DNA of 64,000 nt, from positions 26,694 to 90,693 of the forward strand of contig CAYUXZ010000004.1 of assembly GCA_964449135.1 (NCBI GenBank). The letters run 5' to 3'. Position numbers and translations under genes: made by a program. Origin of the DNA: SZAS-103 sp964449135. Its GTDB lineage: Bacteria > Pseudomonadota > Gammaproteobacteria > Xanthomonadales > Xanthomonadaceae. Shown piece after piece: positions 47,435-56,664 of the stretch (position 1 is the first letter of the stretch; each line of letters begins with the position of its first letter). The notes below the pieces were generated by a model that was not told where the DNA came from, made no database searches, and saw only the letters and a program-made list of their open reading frames with translations.

Positions 47435-47576
47435 ACGATACACCAGTCGGTCTTTCGAGCGAGATTGTTCTGGAATCAATGGCTTGCGCTTTCTGATTGC
47501 GTCCACGAATCCCTTGCTCGAGACAAGTATCCGTTCCGGCTCGGATAGTTAGCTCGGCATCCGCCGAACCTGCCGC

Positions 47577-47610
47577 CGAAAAGAAGAAGGGCCGCACGAG
47601 GCGGCCCTTC
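47577..47610 (-). terminator. intrinsic terminator of the proximal pilin
   Basis: A perfect 10-bp GC-rich stem (47601-47610 with 47586-47595, loop of five) is followed on the minus strand by TTCTTCTTTTC. It lies 30 bases after the stop of the 47640-48101 pilin, so that pilin is probably a single-gene transcript, isolated from the distal pilin. Confidence 0.88.
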
Positions 47611-47639
47611 GGAAAACCCTTGCGGGTAAAGCCGGAAGA

Positions 47640-48101
47640 TCAGCCGAGGCAGCTGCAGCTGCTCGAGCACCACTTCTGCTTCAGGTTGCTCGCCGCGCTC
47701 TTGCAGTTCCAGGAGATGGAGCCTGCGTGGGTGATCGGCGAGAACTGCAGCTGTTTGGTGTCGATTGCCGTATTGGCCTTCTGCGGCGACGTGGACGAGT
47801 AGGTCACGACAATGATGCCCTTGGTGGTCACATTCACGTTGACCTTCTGCACGTAGTTGCCGGAGATGGATGTTTCGAGGGCCAAGCCGGCCGAGGTGTT
47901 CGAGCTCGGGAACGCGCCCTTGTTCTGGTAGTACTCGGCGACTGCGGTCTTGACGCCGTCGGCCAGCGAGGAGCCTTCCGAAACCTGCGAACGGATCACG
48001 TAGTCCTGGTACTGGCTTAGTGCGATCGCGGCGAGGATGGCGATGATCGCGACCACGATCATCAGTTCGATCAGGGTGAAGCCTTTCTGGATGCTCTTCA
48101 T
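47640..48101 (-). CDS. pilA: type IV pilin PilA, proximal copy
   Basis: A 153-residue prepilin with leader MKSIQKG and mature start FTLIELMIVVAIIAILAAIA. PilD should cleave and methylate it. The C-terminal region has SWNCKSA and the end WCSSSCSCLG, again four cysteines like its neighbour, rather than the usual two of the D-loop. AGGGGA precedes the ATG at 48101. It has its own sigma-54 type promoter and a strong terminator, the pattern expected for the abundant major pilin. It is the pilin gene nearest pilR and pilS. Confidence 0.95.
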   Translation of the reverse strand: MKSIQKGFTLIELMIVVAIIAILAAIALSQYQDYVIRSQVSEGSSLADGVKTAVAEYYQNKGAFPSSNTSAGLALETSISGNYVQKVNVNVTTKGIIVVTYSSTSPQKANTAIDTKQLQFSPITHAGSISWNCKSAASNLKQKWCSSSCSCLG

Positions 48102-48200
48102 GGTGAATCCCCTAGGGTGGTGGATGGATCTGCCACATGCACCAACCGCCGCACTCCCGTCCATTGGAGGCCAGCGGCGATGAACGTGCCCCATGAACAC

Positions 48201-48216
48201 TGCACCATTTGTGCCA
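48201..48216 (-). promoter_or_regulatory. sigma-54 type promoter of the proximal pilin
   Basis: On the minus strand it reads TGGCACAAATGGTGCA: -24 GG and -12 GC at canonical spacing, with the same single departure (G for the first T of TTGCA) as the promoter of the other pilin. It is about 100 bases before the ATG, leaving a leader of roughly 85-90 bases. PilR from the adjacent pilR gene is the expected activator. The 256-base gap between this pilin and the upstream glycosyltransferase gene also contains paired dyads at 48312-48346. Confidence 0.82.
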
Positions 48217-48311
48217 ATCCGTCCAGTCCGTCCCTTCGTGCCGGAGCGCACACAACGCAGGGCGCGATTGCTTGGAGAAATGACGCCACGCGGCAGAGAA
48301 TGCCATTGGAT

Positions 48312-48346
48312 TGACGTAATGCGTCAGATAATGACCTTTTACGTCA
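48312..48346 (-). promoter_or_regulatory. paired TGAC-N7-GTCA dyads, candidate activator site
   Basis: Two 15-base dyads of the form TGAC-N7-GTCA occupy 48312-48326 and 48332-48346. Their centres are 20 bases apart, close to two helical turns. They sit about 115-150 bases upstream of the -12 element of the proximal pilin promoter, the usual place for an enhancer of a sigma-54 activator. They do not match the PilR motif I remember from Pseudomonas. The protein that binds is unknown. Confidence 0.5.
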
Positions 48347-48357
48347 CTGGAGCTGGT

Positions 48358-49704
48358 CTATCGTCCTCGTCCAGATCCGAGGCATTTGGCCGCCGTCTGG
48401 ATCACCAGCAGCGCCAGCACGAAGAGCAGCGGCCGGAACGGGATGCCGTAGCGCGGATACGGAGCGCCGATCATGTGGAACGCCAGTGCATAGAACCAGA
48501 TTCCGGAAACCACTCGTGTGCTGATCAGCGGGCCCTCGGCCAAGCCCCACCGTCGAGGACGCCACCAGGGCAGGCAGGCGCCCAACATGCCGAGCATCAT
48601 CAGCGGCCAGTGCAGGGCCTTGCTGATCCGATGCGTTGTGTCAATGAAGCGGTCGGTGAAGTAGGGGCTGGACGAAGGCGCATAGACGAAAACGTCTCCG
48701 GCGGCGTCCACGTCGGTCCAGGACAGGAAATAGCCGGGCTTGCCGATCAGGTACCAGCGCAGCTGGGCGAGGGGCTCGTCGCGGAAGTTCCGGGCGATAT
48801 GCACCAAGGCGCTGGACAGGTCGCGTCCGTAGGCGGCCGCATTCGGATCGTGCCGGTACGGATCGCCGTAGGTGGCCGCGTCGTGGTCGTAGATGAATCC
48901 CGGATACGAGCCGTGCAGCAGGAAGTTCACGAGCTTGCCGGGTTGGGGCTGCGGGGGCAGCAGCGAATCGCGGATCAGCCATGGTGACAGTGCCAGCGCG
49001 AAACCGAGCAACCCCGCGACCGCATGCGCCCGCCGCGGCTTGAGCCGGGGAACGGCCACGATCGCGAGTGCGGCGAGCGGCACCACGAACAAGGCGGTCG
49101 GCCGTACCAGCGCGCTCAATCCCCATGCGATGCCGGCCAGGACGAAGCGCCAGCGAGCGCCCGATTCGATCGCCTGCACCGACAGCAGGATCGAGGCCAG
49201 CAGCAGGAAAAAGAACAGCGCCTCGGTGAGGACATAGGTGTTCATCACCACCAGATGCGGGCTGAGCGCAGCGAGCGACGCGGCGACGCAGGCGAGGCTT
49301 CGGCGCAGGAAGCGGATGGCTATCGCGTAAAGCAGCCACACGGAGAGCACCGACAGCACGGCCTGCACGAACATGATGCGGTGCTCGTATTCGACAGTCG
49401 GCTCCGGATGGCCGGCCGACAACAGGAACAGTGGATAGCCCGGTACGACTTTGTCATCGGCCGGCGGTGGTTGCACGTGCTGTTCCGGCGGCCAGGTGAC
49501 CTGGCTGGAATACACACCGTAATGATCGAGGTTGTACGCCGAGAAGAAATATTCGCGCGCGTCGGCGCGATAGGGACTGACGATCTCGGTGCCGGCGACG
49601 ACGGTGAATCGGATGTAGGCGGCGAGCGCAAGGATCAGCAGCAGGGCGATATTCGATGCGCGCTTGCCACGCCTGGACGCAGCGTTCCCGGGCGCGATCG
49701 GCAC
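48358..49704 (-). CDS. GT39/GT83-like (GT-C) membrane glycosyltransferase
   Basis: A 448-residue protein with about 10-12 membrane helices. The first loop holds acidic residues (YRADAREYFFSAYNLDHYGV), as in ArnT- and PMT-type enzymes that use polyprenyl-phosphate sugars. The segments HYGVYSSQVTW and LRWYLIGKPGYF recur almost unchanged in the gene at 60172-61536, so the two are paralogues. The GTG at 49704 follows the pilR stop by one base, so it is probably co-transcribed with pilS and pilR. A role in modifying pilin or LPS is inferred from this placement. Confidence 0.8.
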   Translation of the reverse strand: MPIAPGNAASRRGKRASNIALLLILALAAYIRFTVVAGTEIVSPYRADAREYFFSAYNLDHYGVYSSQVTWPPEQHVQPPPADDKVVPGYPLFLLSAGHPEPTVEYEHRIMFVQAVLSVLSVWLLYAIAIRFLRRSLACVAASLAALSPHLVVMNTYVLTEALFFFLLLASILLSVQAIESGARWRFVLAGIAWGLSALVRPTALFVVPLAALAIVAVPRLKPRRAHAVAGLLGFALALSPWLIRDSLLPPQPQPGKLVNFLLHGSYPGFIYDHDAATYGDPYRHDPNAAAYGRDLSSALVHIARNFRDEPLAQLRWYLIGKPGYFLSWTDVDAAGDVFVYAPSSSPYFTDRFIDTTHRISKALHWPLMMLGMLGACLPWWRPRRWGLAEGPLISTRVVSGIWFYALAFHMIGAPYPRYGIPFRPLLFVLALLVIQTAAKCLGSGRGR

Positions 49705-49705
49705 G

Positions 49706-51121
49706 TCACTCCATCCCGAGTTTTTTGAGCTTGTAGCGCAGCGCGCGGAAGGTGATGCCGAGCTTTGCCGCGGCCTTGGTCTTGTTGTAGCGGCACTCCT
49801 CCAGCGCGCGCGCGATCGCGTCGCGTTCGAGCGACTCGATGTGCTGCGGCAATGCGCCGGATGGCGCCACGCCGTCGGCGGGCATCCGGAACACCGGGTG
49901 CTCGGCAGTCACGCGCAGCGCCGCGGAGGAGTTCGACGCGGTGAGCGTTCGTGATGCCTGCGCGGCTTGCGCAGCGGGCAGGTGCAGGTCGGCGCGGCCG
50001 ATCACCTTGCCCTCGCACAGCGCGGTCGCGCGCTCGAGTATGTTTTCCAGCTCGCGCACGTTGCCAGGGAACGGGTATTCGCGCAGCGCGGCGAGTGCGT
50101 CGTCGTCGAGCGGCGGCAGCGGTTCGCCGGCTTCCGCCGACAGCCGCGTGAGGATCGCATCCGCCAATCGCGGGATGTCGTCCTTGCGCTCGCGCAGCGC
50201 GGGCACGCGCAGCTCGATCACGTTGAGCCGGTAGAACAGGTCGTGGCGGAACTTGTTTTCCGCGACGAGCTGCGCGAGGTCCTTGTGCGTGGCCGAAAGG
50301 ATGCGCACGTCCACCGCGACTTCCGACGGTGCGCCGACCGGACGCACGGATTTTTCCTGGATCACGCGCAGCAGCTTGACCTGCATGTGCAGCGGCAGCT
50401 CGGCGACCTCATCGAGGAACAGGGTGCCGCCGTTCGCGCTCTGGAACAGGCCGTCCTTGTCGATGTGCGCGCCGGTGAAGCTGCCTTTCTTGTGGCCGAA
50501 GAATTCCGACTCCATCAGCTCGCCCGGAATCGCGCCGCAATTGACCGGCACGAACGGTCCCTTCGCGCGCGGCCCCTGCTCGTGGATCAGCCGTGCGACG
50601 CGTTCCTTGCCTGCGCCGGATTCACCCGAGATATAGACCGGCGCCTGGCTGCGCGCGAGCTTGCCGATGGTCTGCCGCAACTGCTGCATCACCGCCGACT
50701 CGCCGGTCAGGCTGGCGGCCGCGGTCGAGGCCGGCGTCGGACGGCGCTGCTGGTGGAGCTCCAGCGCGTTGCCGACCAGCCGGCGCAGCACGGTCAGGTC
50801 CACCGGCTTGGAAACGAAATCGAAGGCGCCGGCCTTGAGCGCGCTCACCGCCGCATCGATGTTGCCGTAGGCGGTGATCATCGCGACAGGAGTGTCCGGA
50901 AAGCGCGCGCCGATGTGCGCGATCAGGTCCAGCCCGCTGCCGTCGGGCAGGCGCATGTCGGTCAGGCACAGGTCGTAGGCCTGCTCGCCGAGCAGGTGGC
51001 GCGCGGTCGCCAGGTCCGAGGCGGTATCCACGCGCAGCCCCATCCGGCCCAGGGTCAGGACCAGCAGTTCGCGGATGTCGCGCTCGTCATCCACCACCAG
51101 TGCGCTGCGCGCGTTAGCCAT
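49706..51121 (-). CDS. pilR: PilR, sigma-54 dependent response regulator
   Basis: A 471-residue NtrC-type activator. The receiver domain (1-120) has phospho-acceptor D55 (CLTDMRLPDG). The AAA+ domain shows Walker A GESGAGKE (about 169-176), the sigma-54 contact loop as GSFTGA instead of GAFTGA, as I recall for PilR of Pseudomonas too, and Walker B GGTLFLDE. The C-terminal Fis-type helix-turn-helix (NKTKAAAKLGITFRALRYKLKKLG) is complete. It is expected to activate the two sigma-54 type pilin promoters located 1.5-2.5 kb away. It follows pilS on the same strand after 78 bases. Confidence 0.96.
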   Translation of the reverse strand: MANARSALVVDDERDIRELLVLTLGRMGLRVDTASDLATARHLLGEQAYDLCLTDMRLPDGSGLDLIAHIGARFPDTPVAMITAYGNIDAAVSALKAGAFDFVSKPVDLTVLRRLVGNALELHQQRRPTPASTAAASLTGESAVMQQLRQTIGKLARSQAPVYISGESGAGKERVARLIHEQGPRAKGPFVPVNCGAIPGELMESEFFGHKKGSFTGAHIDKDGLFQSANGGTLFLDEVAELPLHMQVKLLRVIQEKSVRPVGAPSEVAVDVRILSATHKDLAQLVAENKFRHDLFYRLNVIELRVPALRERKDDIPRLADAILTRLSAEAGEPLPPLDDDALAALREYPFPGNVRELENILERATALCEGKVIGRADLHLPAAQAAQASRTLTASNSSAALRVTAEHPVFRMPADGVAPSGALPQHIESLERDAIARALEECRYNKTKAAAKLGITFRALRYKLKKLGME

Positions 51122-51199
51122 CGCTTCCTGCCTGTTTCGTCGCCGTCCCCTGCGCGTTCACCTTAGCGGATGCGCGGCAGCCGGGCTAGGGGCGGGCGG

Positions 51200-52834
51200 T
51201 CAGCCGCTGCGCTCGGCCAATGGCTGTGCGCTGCGCGCAAGCGGTTCGGTGCGCGTCATCACGATCCGGAAACAGCAGCCGCCGCCGGGCAGCGGGATGT
51301 AATCCAGGCTCGCCTGGTTGGCCTCGCAGAGCTGCCGCGCGATATACAGGCCCAGGCCGGTGCCGTGCTCGCTGGTGGTGAAGAACGGCTGGAACAGGCG
51401 TTCGGCGATGCTCTGCGGAATGCCCGGCCCGCGATCCACGACGTCCAGCATCGGTCCGCCGTTGTCCGCGTCGTAATGCACGACCAGGCTCACCCGCGCC
51501 GGCTCGCCGGGCATGCGTCCGTAGGCCAGCGCGTTCTGCACCAGCACTGTAACGACCTGTTGCAACTGCTGCGGGTCCATCATCGCGCGCACCGGTTCGG
51601 ACGGCGCGGTCACGCGCAACTGGTCGCCGTGATCGGGCTGGCTTTGCTGGAAGTCGGCGAGGAAGTGCTGCGCCCATGCGCCCAGTTCCAGCGATTCGGG
51701 CTGCGAACGGTCGCGCCGCGCGAGGCCGAGCACGTTCTGCACGATGCCGTCCATGCGCTGGCATTGCGAGTTGATGATCTCCACCAGGCGTTGGTCGCTC
51801 GCCGGCTCGATCTGCGACTCGCGCAGCAACTGCGCGGAGTGGCTGATCGCGGCGAGCGGATTGCGGATCTCGTGCGCGATGCTTGCCGCGAGCCGGCCCA
51901 GCGTGGTCAGGGTCAGTTCCTCGGCGCGGCGCGAATGCAGCGAGGTGTCGTCGAGGAAGATCAGGGTCAGTTCGTCCACGCCGCCGAGCGCGGTGAATCG
52001 CGGGATCACCGACGGCGTGTCCGGCGCCAGCGTCAACGGCGTGCTGTCGGCTTTCTGCTGCTGCCGCCAGCTGCGCAGTCGCCGCCAGAGTTCGGGCGCG
52101 ACATCGGCGAGCATGCGGCGTTCCGGCGAGGGGTTGCCGAGCAGGTACCACGCGGCTTCGTTGAAGATCCGTATCGAATTGTCCGCGCCGACCGCGAGCA
52201 GGCCTGTGCGCATCCGGCGGATGATCATCTCGTTCACGCGCGCGAGGTTGTCCACCTCGGCGCCGCGTTGCTCGGCGAGTACTTCGCTTGCGCGCAGCTG
52301 TCGGCCGAGCAGGTTGGTGAACAGCGCGGCGGCGAGGTACGTGACCGCGAACATCGCCGTCTCGGGCAGCGAACGGGCGATCTGCAGCACGAGCTGCGAA
52401 TACACGAATTCGCCGAGCAGTACGAATCCGGTCAGCGCGGCGACGATCAGGCTCCAGCGCAGCGACAGCAGCAACGCGCTCGCGGCGACGTTGAACAGCA
52501 TCAACAGTGCGATGCCGTTGACCAGGGCGGGGATGTTGTGCAATGCCGCGACGAACACCACCAGATCCACGCTGATGCCGACCGCGACGTGCTGCCGCAA
52601 CGGCCAGCGCGGCTTGCCCGCGAGCAGGAACATCGCGCAGCTCGCGGCGACGTAGCCGAACGCGGTCGCCGACATCAGCCCGGGATTGCGAACGCCCAAT
52701 GAATCGAGCGTGGTTGGCCGGATCGCCACGAATGCCAGCAGTCCCGCTTCGAGCACGCGGAACAACGCGAGGAAATACAGCTCGCGGCGCAATCCGGCTT
52801 CGCCAGGTTCGGGCGCGCGCAATTTGAACAGCAT
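51200..52834 (-). CDS. pilS: PilS, sensor histidine kinase of pilin expression
   Basis: A 544-residue membrane kinase with six helices in the first 175 residues, a PAS-like region (about 200-300) and a kinase core. H321 in IAHEIRNPLAA is the phospho-acceptor; N-box (QNALAYGR), DRGPGIP and GTGLGLYIAR follow. In Pseudomonas PilS senses pilin in the inner membrane and controls PilR. The ATG at 52834 gives the standard N-terminus; the open frame further upstream is antisense to sucC. TATACT on the minus strand at 52871-52876 may be its -10 element. Confidence 0.95.
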   Translation of the reverse strand: MLFKLRAPEPGEAGLRRELYFLALFRVLEAGLLAFVAIRPTTLDSLGVRNPGLMSATAFGYVAASCAMFLLAGKPRWPLRQHVAVGISVDLVVFVAALHNIPALVNGIALLMLFNVAASALLLSLRWSLIVAALTGFVLLGEFVYSQLVLQIARSLPETAMFAVTYLAAALFTNLLGRQLRASEVLAEQRGAEVDNLARVNEMIIRRMRTGLLAVGADNSIRIFNEAAWYLLGNPSPERRMLADVAPELWRRLRSWRQQQKADSTPLTLAPDTPSVIPRFTALGGVDELTLIFLDDTSLHSRRAEELTLTTLGRLAASIAHEIRNPLAAISHSAQLLRESQIEPASDQRLVEIINSQCQRMDGIVQNVLGLARRDRSQPESLELGAWAQHFLADFQQSQPDHGDQLRVTAPSEPVRAMMDPQQLQQVVTVLVQNALAYGRMPGEPARVSLVVHYDADNGGPMLDVVDRGPGIPQSIAERLFQPFFTTSEHGTGLGLYIARQLCEANQASLDYIPLPGGGCCFRIVMTRTEPLARSAQPLAERSG

Positions 52835-52975
52835 TCCGGCAACCCTCGCCGATCGGCCTAACACGCTCGGAGTATAGGATGCAAAGCGCGCCGATTTTGC
52901 CTTTATCCGGACGCTTGCCCACAATATGCATCGTTCCGCCGCGTCCGCGCGGGCGCCTCCAACCCAGGGTGAGCC

Positions 52976-54147
<1,172 letters not shown>

Positions 54148-54151
<4 letters not shown>

Positions 54152-55029
54152 GCGTGCTGGTTGAGAAGAACACCAAGGTATTGGTGCAGGGCTTCACCGG
54201 CCAGCAAGGCACCTTCCACGCCGAGCAGATGCTCGACTACGGCACCAAGGTCTGCGGCGGCGTGACGCCGGGCAAGGGCGGGCAGGAGCACATCGGCTTG
54301 CCGGTGTTCGACACCATGCAGGACGCGGTGGACGATACCGGCGCCGACGCGAGCGTGATCTACGTGCCACCACCGTTCGCGGCCGACGCGATCCTCGAGG
54401 CCGCCGACGCGGGCATCCGCGTGATCGTGTGCATCACCGAGGGCATCCCGGTGCTCGACATGCTGCGCGTGAAGAACACGCTGCGCGGCTACGACGACGT
54501 CTGGCTGATCGGTCCGAACTGCCCGGGCATCATCACGCCCGGCGAGTGCAAGATCGGCATCATGCCCGGCCACATCCACAAGCCCGGCAACGTCGGCATC
54601 GTTTCGCGCTCGGGCACGCTCACCTACGAAGCCGTGCACCAGACCACGCAGGCGGGCCTGGGCCAGAGTACCTGCATCGGCATCGGCGGCGATCCGATCC
54701 AGGGCATGAACTTCATTGATTGCCTGAAACTCTTCCAGGACGATCCGCAGACCGAGGGCATCATCATGGTCGGCGAGATCGGCGGCAGTGCGGAAGAAGA
54801 AGCCGCCGAGTTCATCGCCGAATACGTGACGAAACCTGTTGTCGGTTTCATCGCTGGTGCCAGCGCGCCCGCGGGCAAGCGCATGGGCCACGCCGGCGCG
54901 ATCGCGTCGGGTGGCAAGGGCACCGCGGCCGGCAAGTTCGCCGCGCTGGAGAAGGCCGGCGTGACCACGGTGAAATCGCCGGGCGACCTGGGCTCCACGC
55001 TCGCCGCGCGGATGAAGCACGGCAAGTAA
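54148..55029 (+). CDS. sucD: SucD, succinyl-CoA synthetase alpha subunit
   Basis: A 293-residue CoA-binding and ligase subunit. It shows VLVQGFTGQQGTFHAEQM at the N-terminus for CoA binding, the GPNCPGIITPGECKIGIMPG segment and the active-site His that carries the phosphate in GHAGAIASGGKGTA. It pairs with SucC to couple succinyl-CoA to nucleotide phosphorylation. The ATG overlaps the sucC stop (ATGA). The placement of sucCD next to pilRS matches what I recall from Xanthomonas. Confidence 0.99.
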
Positions 55030-55044
55030 GCGCGGGAAGATCCC

Positions 55045-56664
55045 ATGCGCATCGCGCTCGCGCAGTTCGATTTCCCGGTCGGCGCGGTCGCGGCGAATGC
55101 GCAGCGCATCGTCGGATTGATCGCGCAGGCGCGCGACGAATGGCGCGCCGAACTCGTGCTGTTCCCCGAGCTGGCGATCTGCGGTTATCCGCCCGAGGAC
55201 CTGCTGCTGCGCCCGGATTTCCTCGCGGCCTGCGAGGCCGCGCTCGCGACCATCGCGGTGGCGACGCGCGGAATCGTCGCGGTCGTCGGCCATCCCGAAT
55301 CCGCGGGCGCGGTCGTGTTCAATGCCGCCAGCGTGCTGCGCGATGGCCGCGTCGAGACGACGTACCGCAAGCGCGAGTTGCCGAACTACGCGGTGTTCGA
55401 CGAGCGTCGCTACTTCAATCCGGGCGACTCCGCTTGCGTAGTGGAGATCAACGGAATTCGGGTTGGCCTGGTGATCTGCGAGGACCTGTGGTTCGCCGAA
55501 CCGCTCGCGGCGACGTCCGCACTCGGCGCGCAGGTCGTGCTCGTGCCGAACGCCTCGCCGTTCGAGCGCGACAAGACCGCACAGCGCGACAGCCTGCTCG
55601 CGCAGCGCGTCGCCGAAGCCAAGGCCGCGATTGCCTACCTCAACGTCGTCGGCGGGCAGGACAGCCTGGTGTTCGACGGCGCGTCCTGCCTCGCCGATGC
55701 GGACGGGCATATTCATCCGGCTGCTGCCGCGTTCGAGGACCATCTGCTGGTCGCCGACTTCGAGCCTTCGACACGGTGCTTCGAACGCGTGCACTGGCCC
55801 GCGGAAACCGACGAGCAGCGTGCGTCGCTCGCCTACCGCGCGATCGTGCGCGGCACGCGCGACTACGTGCGCAAGAACGGCTTCTCGCAGGTCGTTCTGG
55901 GGCTTTCCGGTGGCGTCGATTCGGCCATGGTGCTCGCGGTGGCGGTGGACGCGCTCGGCGCGGACAACGTCCTGGCCGTGCGCCTGCCGTCGCGCTACAC
56001 CTCGGGCCTGAGCAACGATCTGGCCGCGCAACAATGCGCGCGACTGGGCGTGCGCATTGAGACACTGGCCATCGAATCGCCGTTCGATGGCTTTCTCAAG
56101 ACCCTCGCGCCGATGTTCGCGGGACTGCCCGCCGACGTCACCGAGGAGAACCTGCAGTCGCGCTGCCGCGGCGCCCTGCTGATGGCAATCGCGAACAAGA
56201 CCGGCAGCCTGCTGCTGACCACCGGCAACAAGAGCGAGTACGCGGTCGGCTACGCGACCATCTACGGCGACATGTGCGGTGGCTACGCACCGATCAAGGA
56301 CCTCTACAAGACCGAGGTCTACACGCTCTGCGACTGGCGCAACGCGCTGGCCGATGGCGAAAGGATTCCGCAGGAGGTCATTGCGCGCGCGCCGTCGGCG
56401 GAACTGCGCGAAAACCAGACCGACCAGGACTCGCTGCCGCCATATGACGTGCTTGACGCGATCCTGCTGCGCGACATCGAGCTGGAGCAATCGCGCGCGG
56501 AAATCATCGCCGCCGGATTCGATGCGGCCACCGTGGATCGCGTGCTGCGCCTGGTGCGGATCAGCGAGTGGAAGCGCCAGCAGTCCGCGCCCGGGCCCAA
56601 GGTTTCACGCAAGGCGTTCGACCGCGAGCGCCGCTACCCGATCACGTCCGGACGCGTCGCATGA
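55045..56664 (+). CDS. nadE: NadE, glutamine-dependent NAD+ synthetase
   Basis: A 539-residue two-domain enzyme. Residues 1-260 form a nitrilase-type glutaminase with the triad region Glu in FPELAICGYPP, Lys in YRKRELPNY and Cys in VICEDLWF. Residues 270-539 form the ATP-pyrophosphatase synthetase domain with LGLSGGVDSA and the TTGNKSEYAVGY loop. It amidates nicotinic acid adenine dinucleotide to NAD+ using glutamine. It starts 15 bases after sucD, and its stop overlaps the next gene (ATGA). Confidence 0.98.
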   Translation: MRIALAQFDFPVGAVAANAQRIVGLIAQARDEWRAELVLFPELAICGYPPEDLLLRPDFLAACEAALATIAVATRGIVAVVGHPESAGAVVFNAASVLRDGRVETTYRKRELPNYAVFDERRYFNPGDSACVVEINGIRVGLVICEDLWFAEPLAATSALGAQVVLVPNASPFERDKTAQRDSLLAQRVAEAKAAIAYLNVVGGQDSLVFDGASCLADADGHIHPAAAAFEDHLLVADFEPSTRCFERVHWPAETDEQRASLAYRAIVRGTRDYVRKNGFSQVVLGLSGGVDSAMVLAVAVDALGADNVLAVRLPSRYTSGLSNDLAAQQCARLGVRIETLAIESPFDGFLKTLAPMFAGLPADVTEENLQSRCRGALLMAIANKTGSLLLTTGNKSEYAVGYATIYGDMCGGYAPIKDLYKTEVYTLCDWRNALADGERIPQEVIARAPSAELRENQTDQDSLPPYDVLDAILLRDIELEQSRAEIIAAGFDAATVDRVLRLVRISEWKRQQSAPGPKVSRKAFDRERRYPITSGRVA

